Positions 44,396-55,085 of a stretch of 64,000 nt of DNA are shown piece after piece. Both the position numbers and the translations under genes were made by a program. Source of the DNA: Apodemus sylvaticus (lineage: Eukaryota; Chordata; Mammalia; Rodentia; Muridae); contig NC_067481.1 in NCBI RefSeq assembly GCF_947179515.1, positions 8,791,183 to 8,855,182 on the forward strand. Reading direction: 5' to 3'. A model generated the notes under the pieces. It saw nothing but the letters and a program-made list of their open reading frames with translations, was not told where the DNA came from and did no database searches. Positions within the stretch are counted from its first letter, which is position 1, and each line of letters opens with the position of its first letter.

Positions 44396-44650
44396 ATAGT
44401 ACCGATGCCCATGGACGCAAGAGACACCGAATCCCCTGGAGCTGGAGTGACAGGAGGGGGGTGGTGGTGAGCTGCTGATATGGTTGCTGAAAACCAAATG
44501 TAGGTCCTCTTAACCTTGGCCGTCTTTCCAGCCTTTCTGCTTTATCTTTTGAGACAGGGTCTCTCACTGAGCCCAGAGCTCACCCATCTGACACAGGGAA
44601 CTTTCTTGCCTTCCTGGCCCCGTGATTACAGGCTTATGCTACTTTGCTGG
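44396..44650 (-). mobile_element. B3 and old B1-like SINEs, minus strand
   Basis: A B3 complement lies at 44396-44535 ('atcccctggagctggagtga', 'ccgtctttccagcc'). A B1F-like complement lies at 44545-44650. Confidence 0.7.
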
Positions 44651-44852
44651 ACTGTACTTTTGTACAGAGTATTTTGCAGTACTCTGGGTGCTGGCAAATC
44701 TAAACTCAGGACCTCATGCTTGCATAGTGAGCTCTTGGCTGACTGACTGAGCTGCCTTCCCGGGCTCCATATGAAGTATTTAATGTCTCAGAAGCCACGT
44801 GAGGCCAGGGGCCATTGTACTGTATGCCATGTGTGGAATATTTAATAACCTG

Positions 44853-45015
44853 AGGCTGAAGAGATGGCCCAGGGGTTAAGAGCACTTGGTTGTCTTATTT
44901 TGGGCCCAAGTTCAGTTCCTATTACCCCCATCAGGTTGCTTGAACGGGCCTGTAACTTCAGTGTCTGGGCTCCTGCACATAATTGTATACAGACACATGC
45001 ATATAAATAATACAA
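44853..45015 (+). mobile_element. B3-type SINE
   Basis: 'gaggctgaagagatggccca' and 'ggggttaagagcacttggtt' give the tRNA-like head; the tail has 'catataaataata'. Confidence 0.8.
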
Positions 45016-45034
45016 AACCTTTTTTAGGGGGGTG

Positions 45035-45170
45035 GGGGGGAGACAGGGTTTCTCTGGCTGTCCTGGAACTCACTCTCTGTAGACCAGGCTGGCCTTGAAC
45101 TTAGAGATCTGCCTGCCTCTGCCTTCCTGAGTGCTGAGATTAAAAACATGCACTGCCACCACCTAGCTAA
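45035..45170 (-). mobile_element. B1, minus strand
   Basis: A B1 complement from 'gagacagggtttctctggct' to 'gattaaaaacatgcactgcc', with a short deletion near its 3' end. Confidence 0.88.
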
Positions 45171-45182
45171 TAAATATAAAAT

Positions 45183-45183
45183 T

Positions 45184-45227
<44 letters not shown>

Positions 45228-45347
45228 TCCTTCCTTCCTTCCTTCCTTCCTTCCTTCCTTCCTTCCTTCCTTCCTTCCTTCCTTCCTTCCTTCTTTTCTT
45301 TTCTTTCTTTCTTTCTCTCTCTTTTCTTTCTTTCTTTCTCTTTCTCC

Positions 45348-45418
<71 letters not shown>

Positions 45419-45487
45419 TCCTTCCTTCCTTCCTTCCTTCCTTCCTTTCCTTTCCTTTCTTTCTTTCTTTCCTTCCTTTCTTTCTTT

Positions 45488-45542
<55 letters not shown>

Positions 45543-45638
45543 CTCTCTCTCTTTTCTTTCTTTCTTTCTTTCTTTCTCTCTCTCTCTCTCTTTTCTTTCT
45601 TTCTTTCTTTCTTTCTCTCTCTCCCTCTTTCTTTCTTT

Positions 45639-45677
<39 letters not shown>

Positions 45678-45702
45678 GTCTGTCTGTCTGTCTGTCTGTC
45701 TT
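45183..45702. repeat. About 520-bp (CTTT)n/(CTTC)n/(CT)n tract ending in (CTGT)n
   Basis: Near-pure pyrimidine over half a kilobase, with blocks of CTTT, CTTC, CT, CTTTT and finally six CTGT units. It lies between two minus-strand B1 copies and probably grew from the tail of the second. Long Lys-Glu-Arg or Phe-Leu-Ser frames here are artefacts. Confidence 0.97.
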
Positions 45703-45855
45703 TCTTGGTTTTTCGAGTCAGGGTTTCTCTGTGTAGCCCTGGCTATCTTGGAACTCACTCTGTAGACTAGGCTGGCCTCGAACTCAGAAATCCACCTGCC
45801 TCTCTGCCTCCCAAGTGCTGGGATTGAAGGCTTGCACCACCACTGCCTGGCTAAA
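45703..45855 (-). mobile_element. B1, minus strand
   Basis: A B1 complement from 'gagtcagggtttctctgtgt' to 'caccaccactgcctggct'. Confidence 0.92.
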
Positions 45856-47194
45856 TTCTACTTTTATTTACACGCTATACACACACGTGCACACACATAC
45901 CTCCCACAAGGAAGTGGCACAGAATGGGAATTGTGCAGATGTTTGGGTCACTTGCTGGGTCACTTTGGTCCCCATCCTGGCTGACTTAGTACCATTCATC
46001 TCCAGCATCCTGCCATCCCACCCCCATACCTCTAGTCCCCAAAGCAGGGATTCCTAGGTGACGTGTCCTGACAGAACTGTGGAAAGCACCAAGTGATGTC
46101 TGGAGCCTCAGTCACTTTCCCTTCCAGGAAGAGCCCATCAAAGAAGGGATGTTTATCTCTGGGAAGTAGGAGTTGCCCTGGCTGGGCTTCAGCAGTGTTG
46201 TCCAGGCTTGGCTGGCCTAAGAATTAAAGAGCTAACGGGTCAGGACTGTGATCTTTCTCCCTGGGATCTGGAAAGGCTGAGGCTTAACACTGGATCGGGG
46301 CGTCCTTGAGAAGGATTTGAAACTAGGCCTTGTGCTGACCCCATTCCTAAGTGCCCAGGGGACACCTGGCTTGCACTTCTCACCGATCCTTTCCGCTGCC
46401 TTCTCTGAAGGACTCTGTAGGACTGACTGTGGGGCTTCGGGAGGCGTCAAGTTCAGCTCTCCCTAGAGATGAACCTCTAATTGGGGAGTTGGTGACATGG
46501 TTCTGGTCCCGATCATTTTTAGGGTAACAGCCTTCCTAGGCCTATGATCCTCAGCCCCTCCAAACATACTGTGCCAAGGTTTACCAGAGGTGGGCTCTGG
46601 TCAGTTAAGAAGCAGGGAGGGAGGGAGGGAAGAAATTGAGCCTGCTGGAGCCTCAAATCCCCTTCCTGTAAAACAGATGTCTCATGAGAAGCTCCTGCAT
46701 GGTGGCTTTGAGGTGCACAAGAGTATATATCTGTTCTCCCAGCCCCATGCTAGACACACAGGTCCCCGATAAAGGGGACTAGTTGGCAGCCAACATTTTC
46801 TGCATGGTCATTTGAAGGGAGCACCTTGAGTGACCAATCTGTTTTCCCTCTTTGCACACAGTATTGGGGTGGCTAAGCTGGGACTGTGGGAGGAGCAAAA
46901 ACTCCAGTCCCCTGTCTGGAGTGTCTGGAGTGACCAGATCCCACTGTCCTGTGGGTGGCTGGCTTCCAGCTCACAGCTCCAGTGACACTGGCTGAAGGCC
47001 AATCTCTGTTGGGTGGGTGTGGTTGTTACCAGTCACCTGCTTGGCCCAGAAGAAGGTGGCTTGAGTACCAGGAAGCAGCTGCTAGCATTCTCTTTGTGGG
47101 GGTGAGGGGAAGAGAGTGGGGGGTGGGGATGGGGGCAGGTCATCAGTCTATACAGATCTGGGAATGAGGCTGTTTAATCTGGCATAGTCACAGA
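45856..47194. other. Intron 1, nothing recognised
   Basis: About 1.3 kb of unique-looking sequence with no SINE. No exon or RNA gene visible. Confidence 0.45.
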
Positions 47195-47395
47195 TTTATC
47201 TTACTTTTATTTTATGTGTACAGGTGTTTTGTGTGCATGTATGTAAGTGCAGTCAGTGCTCTAAAGCCCAGAAGAGAGCATTAGTTCTCTCAGGACTGAA
47301 ATTACAGATGTGAACAGCTGTGTGGGTGCCGGGAATTAAATCCAGGCCCTCAGTGTTTGTAACCCGCTGAGCCTTTGCTCCAGCATTCAGATCTC
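47195..47395 (-). mobile_element. B3 SINE, minus strand
   Basis: 'gggtgccgggaattaaatcc' and 'aacccgctgagcctttgctc' are the complement of a B3 body and head. Confidence 0.75.
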
Positions 47396-47956
47396 TAGAG
47401 ATTGTCTACTTTACCTCCCAGACACTTAGCATAAAACATGGCTGTTGGGTGGCCTGGGGGAGGGAGGAGGGACAGATGCCAGTGGGAGCGAGCCCGTGAA
47501 TGGCAGAGCTGCGCTGGCCCTGGCTGGTGTCATCTTCTTGTAGATGCTGAGCCCTGACAACTGGAGAGTTTTAAGCTGTGTTGAAATTAAAGTCTTTTCC
47601 TTAAGCCTTTGATGCTTTGGGATTTATCATTATTGTTATTAAAAGCAGCTTCACCACATTAAAGGGGACTTTCTGGGAGGAGAGGCAGGGGAAATAGTTC
47701 AGCTGGAATCATAGAAGGATGGGGACCTGAGATTGGTCCCCAGAAGCCCTGTTTATAAAGGGTGGGGGGATGGGGCACCTGCTAACAAGCTCAAAAAACC
47801 CCTGCATCTCTGGAGCATAGGTGGGGAAGGGGAGAACGGACCCCTTAAATTGCCTTCTGTTAGCGAGCCATGGTACACATGCACAAAATAAACACACACG
47901 GGACATGCACGAGAAAATGCACCCACCCTGCACCCCCCTCCCCCTTGCCACGCCAG
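47396..47956. other. Intron 1, mostly unassigned
   Basis: A doubtful B4/ID-like unit lies at about 47690-47915 ('gagattggtccccagaagcc'). Nothing else is recognised. Confidence 0.35.
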
Positions 47957-47972
47957 GGAACCTTTTTTTTGG

Positions 47973-48170
47973 TTTGGTTTGGTTTTGGTTTTTTTGGATT
48001 TGTTTGTTTTTTTATTTTTTTATTTTTTTTCCCGAGACAGGGTTTCTCTGTATAGCCCTGGCTGTCCTGGAACTCACTCTGTAGACCAGGCTGGCCTCAA
48101 ACTCAGAAATCTGCCTCTGCCTCCCAGAGTGCTGGGATTACAGATGTGCGCCACCACTGCCACCCAGCTC
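47973..48170 (-). mobile_element. B1, minus strand, with target-site duplication
   Basis: A T-rich (A-tail complement) run leads into a B1 complement at 48033-48170. The sequence 'agggaacctttttttt' occurs on both sides (near 47957 and 48172). Confidence 0.92.
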
Positions 48171-48184
48171 AGGGAACCTTTTTT

Positions 48185-48323
48185 TTTAAAAAGACAGGTT
48201 CTCACTGTGTAGACCCAGACAGGCCTCAAACTCCGAGCTATTTACCTCTGTACCTGCAAGTGCTGGGATTAAAGGCAGGCAACACCCCCCCCCCCCCAAC
48301 ACACACACACACACACACACACC
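48185..48323 (-). mobile_element. Old B1-like SINE and (CA)n
   Basis: A diverged B1 complement ('gtgctgggattaaaggcagg') is followed by poly-C and 24 bp of CA. Confidence 0.65.
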
Positions 48324-48632
48324 CCTAGCCTTAGTTTTTCTCTTGAGGCCAGCCTTTCCCTCTGTTCTTTTCATGAATGTGTGTCTGTGTGGTGTTGAGA
48401 CGGCTGTGCGTGGATGGAAATGCGTGTCTCCTTTCCCCACGTGCCACTGCCTGCTGTTATGTGGAATTCCACCCTACCTCAGCTCCACCCATCATGGTTT
48501 CTGGACAGTCCAGGGACTTCTTGCTTCCTCATTTTCTCGGCCTGCCCCTTACTGCCTGGCATCTGGTTCTCTCCCAGAGTGTGCTGTTGTGGCTCAGGCT
48601 ATGGTGATGAATACCGGTGCATTTCGGGACTT

Positions 48633-48812
48633 CTTTAAGATTTATTTATTTTATATATATAAGTACACTATTGCTCTCTTCAGACCCTCCAGAAGAGGGC
48701 ATCAGATCTCATTACAGATGGTTGTGAGCCACCATGTGGTTGCTGGGAATTGAACTCAGGACCTCTGGAAGAGCAGTCAGTGCTCTTAACTGCTGAGCCA
48801 TCTCTCCAGCCC
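48633..48812 (-). mobile_element. B2, minus strand
   Basis: It ends 'ctgagccatctctccagccc', with 'gttgctgggaattgaactca' and an AATAAA complement ('tttatttattt') at the other end. Confidence 0.95.
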
Positions 48813-48832
48813 ATATGAAGATCAGTATCGTC

Positions 48833-48977
48833 TTTTTTTGAGACAGGGTTTCTCTGGGTAGTCCTGGCTGTCCTGGAACTCACTCTGTAGACCAGGCTGG
48901 CCTCGAACTTAGAAATCTGCCTGCCTCTGCCTCCCAAGTGCTGGGATTACAGGCGTGCACCACCACTGCCCGACTCA
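48833..48977 (-). mobile_element. B1, minus strand
   Basis: Near-consensus B1 complement. Confidence 0.94.
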
Positions 48978-49597
48978 GGATTTCTCTTCCTTTGACACAG
49001 TTCCACCAGCTCTGTAGATGTGGAGGAGGCTGAATTACTCTGTGGCCCAGACAGGTCTTGAACTTGCCAACCCCCTGCCTCAGCTCCTTAGCTCTCTGAC
49101 AATTGCGGGTGCCCCTTGACCACCCTGTCCTGAGGTCATTAGGATGTAAGTACTTCTTGGGATCCAGGTGCTGTGACCCTCCCTGCCTTGTGAAATGTGC
49201 CCCATCCCCCAGCCCCTCACCCCCTGACACCTCCCCCCTTATTCCTTCCAGCCTCCATTTCTGGCTCTTACATTGGGCAAGATGATGGAAGAGACAGGAA
49301 GGTCTGGCCTCTGTCCTGGCAGTGATTGAACTTCAGGTGTTACTTGGGGAAAACTTTCAGATTGGCAGAGGAGATGTAGTACACCTGGGTCCCTCACAAA
49401 CTCCATGACCTTTGGCAGGTCACCTCTCCTTATCCTTCACTGCCCCACCCCCACTCTCCAAAGCCTCGTCCAGACCTCTAGGTTGAGATCATCTCTGTGA
49501 CCCTAGGCCGCCACATTTCAACACCCACTCCTACCCTTGGGCTATGTGACAGTCCACTGGTGTGTGGGAAGGACATACCAGAGCCGCCTGTCACAGC
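48978..49597. other. Intron 1, a MIR fragment only
   Basis: A short MIR-like piece lies at about 49375-49430 ('tccatgacctttggcaggtc'). Otherwise nothing recognised. Confidence 0.4.
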
Positions 49598-49802
49598 TGT
49601 CCATTCATGTCTACAATGGACTGGTTCCAGGTCCCCCTGGGATACCAAGATCCACAGATGCTCAAGACCCTTACATGAGACAGCATGAAGTAATGTGTGC
49701 ATATCTGTCCCCTGGGGCACCTTAAACTGTGTCTAGAGTCCCACATTCCAGTGTGATGTCCATGCTATGAAAATAGTTGCATCATGTTGTTCAGGGAATA
49801 AA
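49598..49802 (+). mobile_element. MER2/Tigger-type DNA transposon fragment
   Basis: 'gactggttccaggtccccct' then 'gataccaagatccacagatg', and at the end 'gttgttcagggaataaagc', follow the pogo-like Tigger1/MER2 consensus order. An ancient mammalian relic. Confidence 0.75.
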
Positions 49803-49829
49803 GCTGAGGTTGGAGTTGTACATGCTCAG

Positions 49830-50275
49830 TATTTGTGTGTATCGTGGTAGGGGGTGGTTCGCCTGCCTGCGCATGCGTGTGGAGACTAGAGGTGAACATT
49901 TATTGTTAGAGTAGTTGTCTGTACACGTGTCTGTACATGAGGGTTGCCGCCTGGGTGGAGGGGGGCATGCACCTCTCATAGTGTGTAGAGGTTAGAGGAC
50001 AACTTCGTGAAGTTGGTTCTCCTTACGAGTTGCCTAGGGTTACAGGGTTTCATCCTGTTGCCAGGTTGTACCGCAGGCGCTTTACCAACTGACCCATCCT
50101 CTCAGTCCTGCATGCTCCTTTTTAAAAAGTTGTTTTTAGGAATATTTATATTTTATATGTATGAGTGTTTTGTGTGCATAGTTAGCTGTACATGTACCAT
50201 ATGCATTACAAAGCCATTATGTGGGTGCTAGAAATCAAACCCAGCCAGTGCTATTAACTGCTAAGCCATCTACTC
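49830..50275 (-). mobile_element. B4- and B3-like SINEs, minus strand
   Basis: Diverged complements of tRNA-headed SINEs end in 'ccaactgacccatcctctca' (near 50102) and 'actgctaagccatctactct' (near 50277). Confidence 0.6.
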
Positions 50276-50579
50276 TAGAAGATAGGCTTTCTCACTAAAG
50301 CTGGCTGACCAGGGAGCCCCCAGGATTTTCCCACCTCCACAGGATCTGTGCGCGCCAGGGATCGAAATCGAACTCCGATCCTTGTGGATGGCACCTGCTT
50401 TACCTGCGCCGCTGAGTTCTCTCCCCAGCCTGTTTCTGAGATCTTTTCTTTTGACAGATGGAGAAATCCACAGATTTAGAGAGCTGGCCATTTACTGATT
50501 TTCTTAAAAGACAAAAACTAAAACTTAATGAATGACTGCACGGTTGGCACTTTGCACATAACCTATAGGAACCCTGGGC

Positions 50580-50840
50580 CAGGATGGTTAGCACTTGCCT
50601 TTTGTCATAACAGAGGCAGAGGCGGGGCGGATCTGTGAGTTCAAAGCCAGCCTGGTCTACAGAGTAAGTTTTAGAACAGCCAGAATGGGGTTGGGGATTT
50701 AGCTCAGTGGTAGAGCACTTGCCTAGCAAGCACGAGGCCCTGGGTTCGGTCCTCACCTCTGGGGAAAAAAAAAAACAAAATAACAAAAATCGTAGAACAG
50801 CCAGAACTATATAGTGAGACCCTGTCTCAAGAAAACCAAA
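50580..50840 (+). mobile_element. B1 split by an ID element
   Basis: The B1 5' part ends at 'cagaa' (50685) and its 3' part resumes at 50807 ('ctatatagtgagaccctgtc'). Confidence 0.85.
50686..50792 (+). mobile_element. ID SINE with target-site duplication
   Basis: 'ggggttggggatttagctca' and 'gtggtagagcacttgcctag' match the ID (BC1/tRNA-Ala-derived) consensus closely. Exact 14-bp duplications 'tagaacagccagaa' lie at 50672-50685 and 50793-50806. The A-box and B-box sequences are present but it is a SINE, not a tRNA gene. Confidence 0.95.
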
Positions 50841-51798
50841 ACCAAAAGAATAATTGTGCACACATAGCACACATAGACACACATAAAGGTCACTTTAGGA
50901 CGGTGGTTTTACGTGGCACCCCACACTTTGGATACTGCATTGCTGTTTTAGCAGTGACCAACCTGTGGTCTGGGCTAAGGCCCCACCCCCATATGGCATC
51001 TCTCAGGACCTGATTCCTAACCCTACCCAGGTATCTTAGAGATGTTTGTCGTAGGATGAGAAGTGGTGGTGGTGGGGTCTTAATAATCGTTCATGGTTCT
51101 GTTTCTGGCTTTTATGTGTTGGAGCTGTGACTGTTCAGGCCAGAGGGTATTTTAGGCCAGTACATCCCAAGTTCCTTGTATAACAGCAGACTTTCCTGGA
51201 TCTCCAATCCTAGCACACACTCCTTAGAACTCCTCCTCCTCCTAACAGTGTGTCAAAGCCACCATAGCTCTGCTGTCCCTCAGCTGCCCCTAGCACCCCA
51301 CAACCTTTTTAAGGCTTCATAAAGGCTAGTGAGTGTTCCAGAAAAGACCAGACTGTCAAAAGGTGGGACGCTAGCTTCTCTGCGAGAGATGGCCTGCAGC
51401 AGGCTGGTTTTCCTGTCCTGATGTAAAAGGTATTAACGCTGGACACTTGGACAAAGGTAAGTTCTGCCTAGGGGCAGGTTCAGTGTGGGCCTGTGGAAGG
51501 AGGTTTGTATGACTCAGCTCTGGGAAAGGATCCCTGGAGTCTCCATGGAGGGGCTGCCCTTCCGTCTGTCACTGGGGACATCTCAACTCCTGTTGGCCAT
51601 AACTCCTGGAACCCTCCCAGGCTGTGTCGTCTCCCCAACCCCCCATGTCCTCCCCAGCCACACTCATGTCTTGCCTCCTCCTTGCCCCAAAACTCCAGAA
51701 AATAATATCCTGACTGGATTTCTGTTTCCCCCCCTCCCCCATGGCTTCCGGGTCAACTGCACCCAGGAACTTCCCAAGGTTGTTAGTTCACATTCCAA
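50841..51798. other. Intron 1, nothing recognised
   Basis: No gene or clear repeat recognised. Confidence 0.4.
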
Positions 51799-51853
51799 CA
51801 CACACACACACACAAGACACACACACACACACACACTCACACACACACACAAA
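51799..51853. repeat. (CA)n microsatellite, interrupted
   Basis: CA runs interrupted by AAGA and TC. Confidence 0.95.
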
Positions 51854-52144
51854 CTCACCTGGCCTTTCCTCTGACCATGTGGATTTTTGTTCTATCCCTT
51901 AAATACTACAAGCATGTTCCCACCCCAGAGATGGCGCGCGCTTTCTGCCAGTCTGGGTTTGACACAGCTGCCTCCTGGTTGCTCGTGGCTCAGTTCACAG
52001 TGCCCCTTCCTTAGAATACCCTCCTCCAGGATCCCCACTTCCACACTTGCTCCCACTACCTGGTCCCTTCTTTACACCCCTTTCCCACCCCACCCCACCT
52101 CACCCCCAATTGGACATCAGCGTGTACCTTGGCAATGGTAATGT

Positions 52145-52390
52145 TCTGCTTTCACAGCCTAGAAGAATACAGTCATCCCCCTAGTATTCATAATGATTGC
52201 TTCAGGGACCCTTTCAGATACCCAAATCCCAGATGTTTGTCCAGAGTCCTTTGTCTAAAATTGCATGGTTTGCATATGACCTGTACATGTCTTCCTGTGT
52301 TTTTCAAGTGGGCTCTGGGTTCCTTGTATACACAACACAGTGTGAATGGTTGGCAGGCAGAGCTGAGCTATCTTGCTTACAATAAATCAT
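52145..52390 (+). mobile_element. MER2/Tigger-type DNA transposon fragment
   Basis: 'cagtcatccccctagtattc', 'gatacccaaatcccagatgt', 'ttgcatatgacctgtacatg' and 'ttcctgtgtttttcaag' follow the same Tigger/MER2 order, more diverged than the copy at 49598. Confidence 0.7.
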
Positions 52391-54667
52391 AAGGGAAGTA
52401 TCTGTGCATGTTTTGAAGAGCTGTAGAATTCCCCCCTGCAGAAGGCTTTCTAACTCTGGTTGGCTGAATCTTCCCGTATAGAAGGGAGCCTTGCAAGCAC
52501 AGAGGGCTGGCTGGCTCTCTGTGGATACTGTGGGGGTCTACAATATCACAGTAACTGAGTGAGTGAGCGAATGGTATATGAAACCGCTTACAGTCAGTCT
52601 GAACTAGTGGTCAAAGTTTCCCTGCATCCAGTGCTGCCTTCTGTCCAGCCACATTGCCTAGTGCTGGTCTCAAGATGCAGAACCAGGGGAGGACTGACTG
52701 GGTGTGGCTGCCCTTGGCAGTGGTCAACCGGGCATGCCTAACTCTGTATACTGACTGGGGTGAGCCTCCGGTCAGCTGCAGAGCGAGAAGCCAGCCTGGC
52801 TGGCTGTCTCGGGAGAGTGTAGCTCTGGCTCCCGCCTCAGGCTGAGATGCCAGGGACAGGCCCCTGCCCGGGCATTTGGAGTGGAATACACTGATGTGGT
52901 CTGACCTGTTTGTCAGTCTGCTGGCCAATCTGGGAAGGTAGTGTTCCCCGTTTGTCTTGCCAGGGAGGGTGGTGACAGGTCCAGAGTCTGCACTGTTTGT
53001 GGGGTTGGTGACAGGGCTTGTTGACAGAGCCTTAGGGGAAGGTGCTGTCACCCTCCAACTTGCAAGCTGCTGACCTTGGAAAGTGAGGTGTGGCCCCTGG
53101 AGTGGGATGTCCACCTGGCCTCAGGAGTCAGCCTGTTTTAGGCACTTCCCCAGAGGTGACTCAAGGTGTTTAGCAACACTCCTCCCAAAACCCCTGTGGT
53201 CAGATCCCTCTCAGCAGTAAGCTAGAGGCCTCCAGTGCCAGCCGCAGGCAGGCCCGGCTCTCACCTAGGTACAAGACCCTCACCCTCTGTTTCCCCTTAA
53301 TGTCCCTGACCATCTCCTCCGTCCCAAACCCTTGTCCGTTAGAAGCATAGGTGACTCACTGTTAGCCAATAACCTCAAACAACTTACTGGCTGAGTTTTC
53401 CCTGACCTTTCGGCCTGCTGTGTACTCTGTGTCAGAGGTACGCAAACTCTGAGACCCCAGACGAGGCCTCAGCTTATCCAGCCTAATGGGTGGTGGGAGA
53501 ACTGGGGACTCTAAGCTCTCTTGCTGGATATTGACAATGGTTAATCACAAGCGGTGCAGCCCATACTCAGCCTCAGGAGCAAGGTCACAGGAAGTGGGTG
53601 GCATTGCATAGACCTGTCACTGTTCTTCAAGAGACAGAGGAGGAGGGACACAAGGTCTGGTCTAGGATGGCATGTGTGAATGTGGAGTGCCACAGTGATT
53701 GTTACCGAGTGTCCTACTATCCTCATTTTTTTATAGCTCTACTGGCAAAGTGGTGCTGGGGGTGGGGTCGCTGACAGGATGATGACCTCTTTCTAACTGT
53801 TATGGTCTGGGTCCTTGGTCCATCTGGGTGGCCATGGGGACACTTCAGGAGAATTCTGGGCTGCCGAGCCTGCAGTTCTTCTTCCTTTTCTTTATAATGA
53901 GCACTTCAGATGGAAAAACCACAGTGTGGGCAAGCTTCGGAGGTCTTGAGGGGGATTCCTGGGCTTACTGTGAAGCCTTTTCACAAGTTGGTGTGGTCTT
54001 GGGTGCCCCTCCGGCCTCTGCCTCATCATGTCCCTGTTTCCTGTTTCATGTGATCATTTCTCAGTTTCTCCTCCCAGAGAATATAGGGAATGAGTACCCT
54101 GGCCAACTGGGATGCCGTGATTGGAGGATGCAGGGAATGGATGCTGTTGGTGTCTAACAACAGAGACCAGGACTGCTATGAATGTTCTATGTAGCACTCA
54201 GAACCCGTACCTGACCACCACCCATAACTGAGAATGTTTTGATTGGTCCCATGCATCCTCAGGCCATGTTAGAATAATATGATGGTTTTTAGAGTATGGA
54301 AGGTTTCCTCCTCTTCTGGATAGGAAGGGTACTCCATAGAGGCAGTGAGCAGTGCTCTAGTTTAGGACCCAGAATCAGAAGAAAGCCTCTGAGGTGGCCA
54401 CCCTGGGCTGGCATGGCTCGCTGGAGTGTGACCCCAGCTGAGGCTGTCAACTCTTCAGTGATCCTGCTTCCCCCCACCCCCCAAGTAAGACCGAAGAGCA
54501 GCCTGGTGTCCCTCCAGCAGCACCTGTGTGAGTGCAGCCCTCTGAGGAGCGCCCCGCTGGCTCACCCTCCTGGATCTCCAGGATCATCGCTTTGTGATGA
54601 CAGGGACCAGGCCTCCCTCGCTTTCTCTTTTCCTTTTATTGTTTTTCTTTTCTTTCTGATTAGTGGG
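52391..54667. other. Intron 1, nothing recognised
   Basis: About 2.3 kb with no SINE, gene or simple repeat that I recognise. The open frames here (for example 52611-53114 minus) lack family features. Confidence 0.45.
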
Positions 54668-55085
54668 CGGGAAGCTGGAGGGATGGCCCAGCAGTTAAGA
54701 TCTCTGACTATTCTTCCAGAGGGATCCGGCTTTGATTTCCAGGACTTACATCACGGCTCACAGCTGCAACTCCAGTTGCAGGGGATACAACACCCTCTTC
54801 TGGCCTCCGTGGGCACTACATCACACAGCAGTCTGTATGGAGGTTCAAGAGACTACCTCCAACCTAACCTCCCACCTTGTTCCAACAGGGTCTCTTGTTA
54901 ACCATGGTGCAGGCCAGGCTAGCTAGCCTGCACACTTCTATGGATTCTCTCTCTGCCTCCTGTTTCTCCGTAGGACTGCTGGGATGCAGATACATCTAGC
55001 CTAACGTGGGTTCTGAGCGTCTGGACTCTGTCCTCACACTTGAGCGGCACATGTTTTACCCACTGAGCCATCTCCCAGGCCCTTT
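54668..55085. mobile_element. B3 SINE (plus) and B4-like SINE (minus)
   Basis: A plus B3 lies at 54668-54845 ('gggatggcccagcagttaag', 'caactccagttgcaggggat'). A minus tRNA-headed SINE ends 'cactgagccatctcccaggc' at about 55082. Confidence 0.7.

Noticed and set aside
45024..45765. Open frames of 205 and 244 codons across the CTTT tract
   Set aside because: Pure low-complexity translation (Phe-Leu-Ser or Lys-Glu-Arg) continuing into B1 sequence.
50686..50760. tRNA-Ala-like gene
   Set aside because: It matches the ID SINE consensus, has an A-rich tail and target-site duplications, and does not fold as a complete tRNA.
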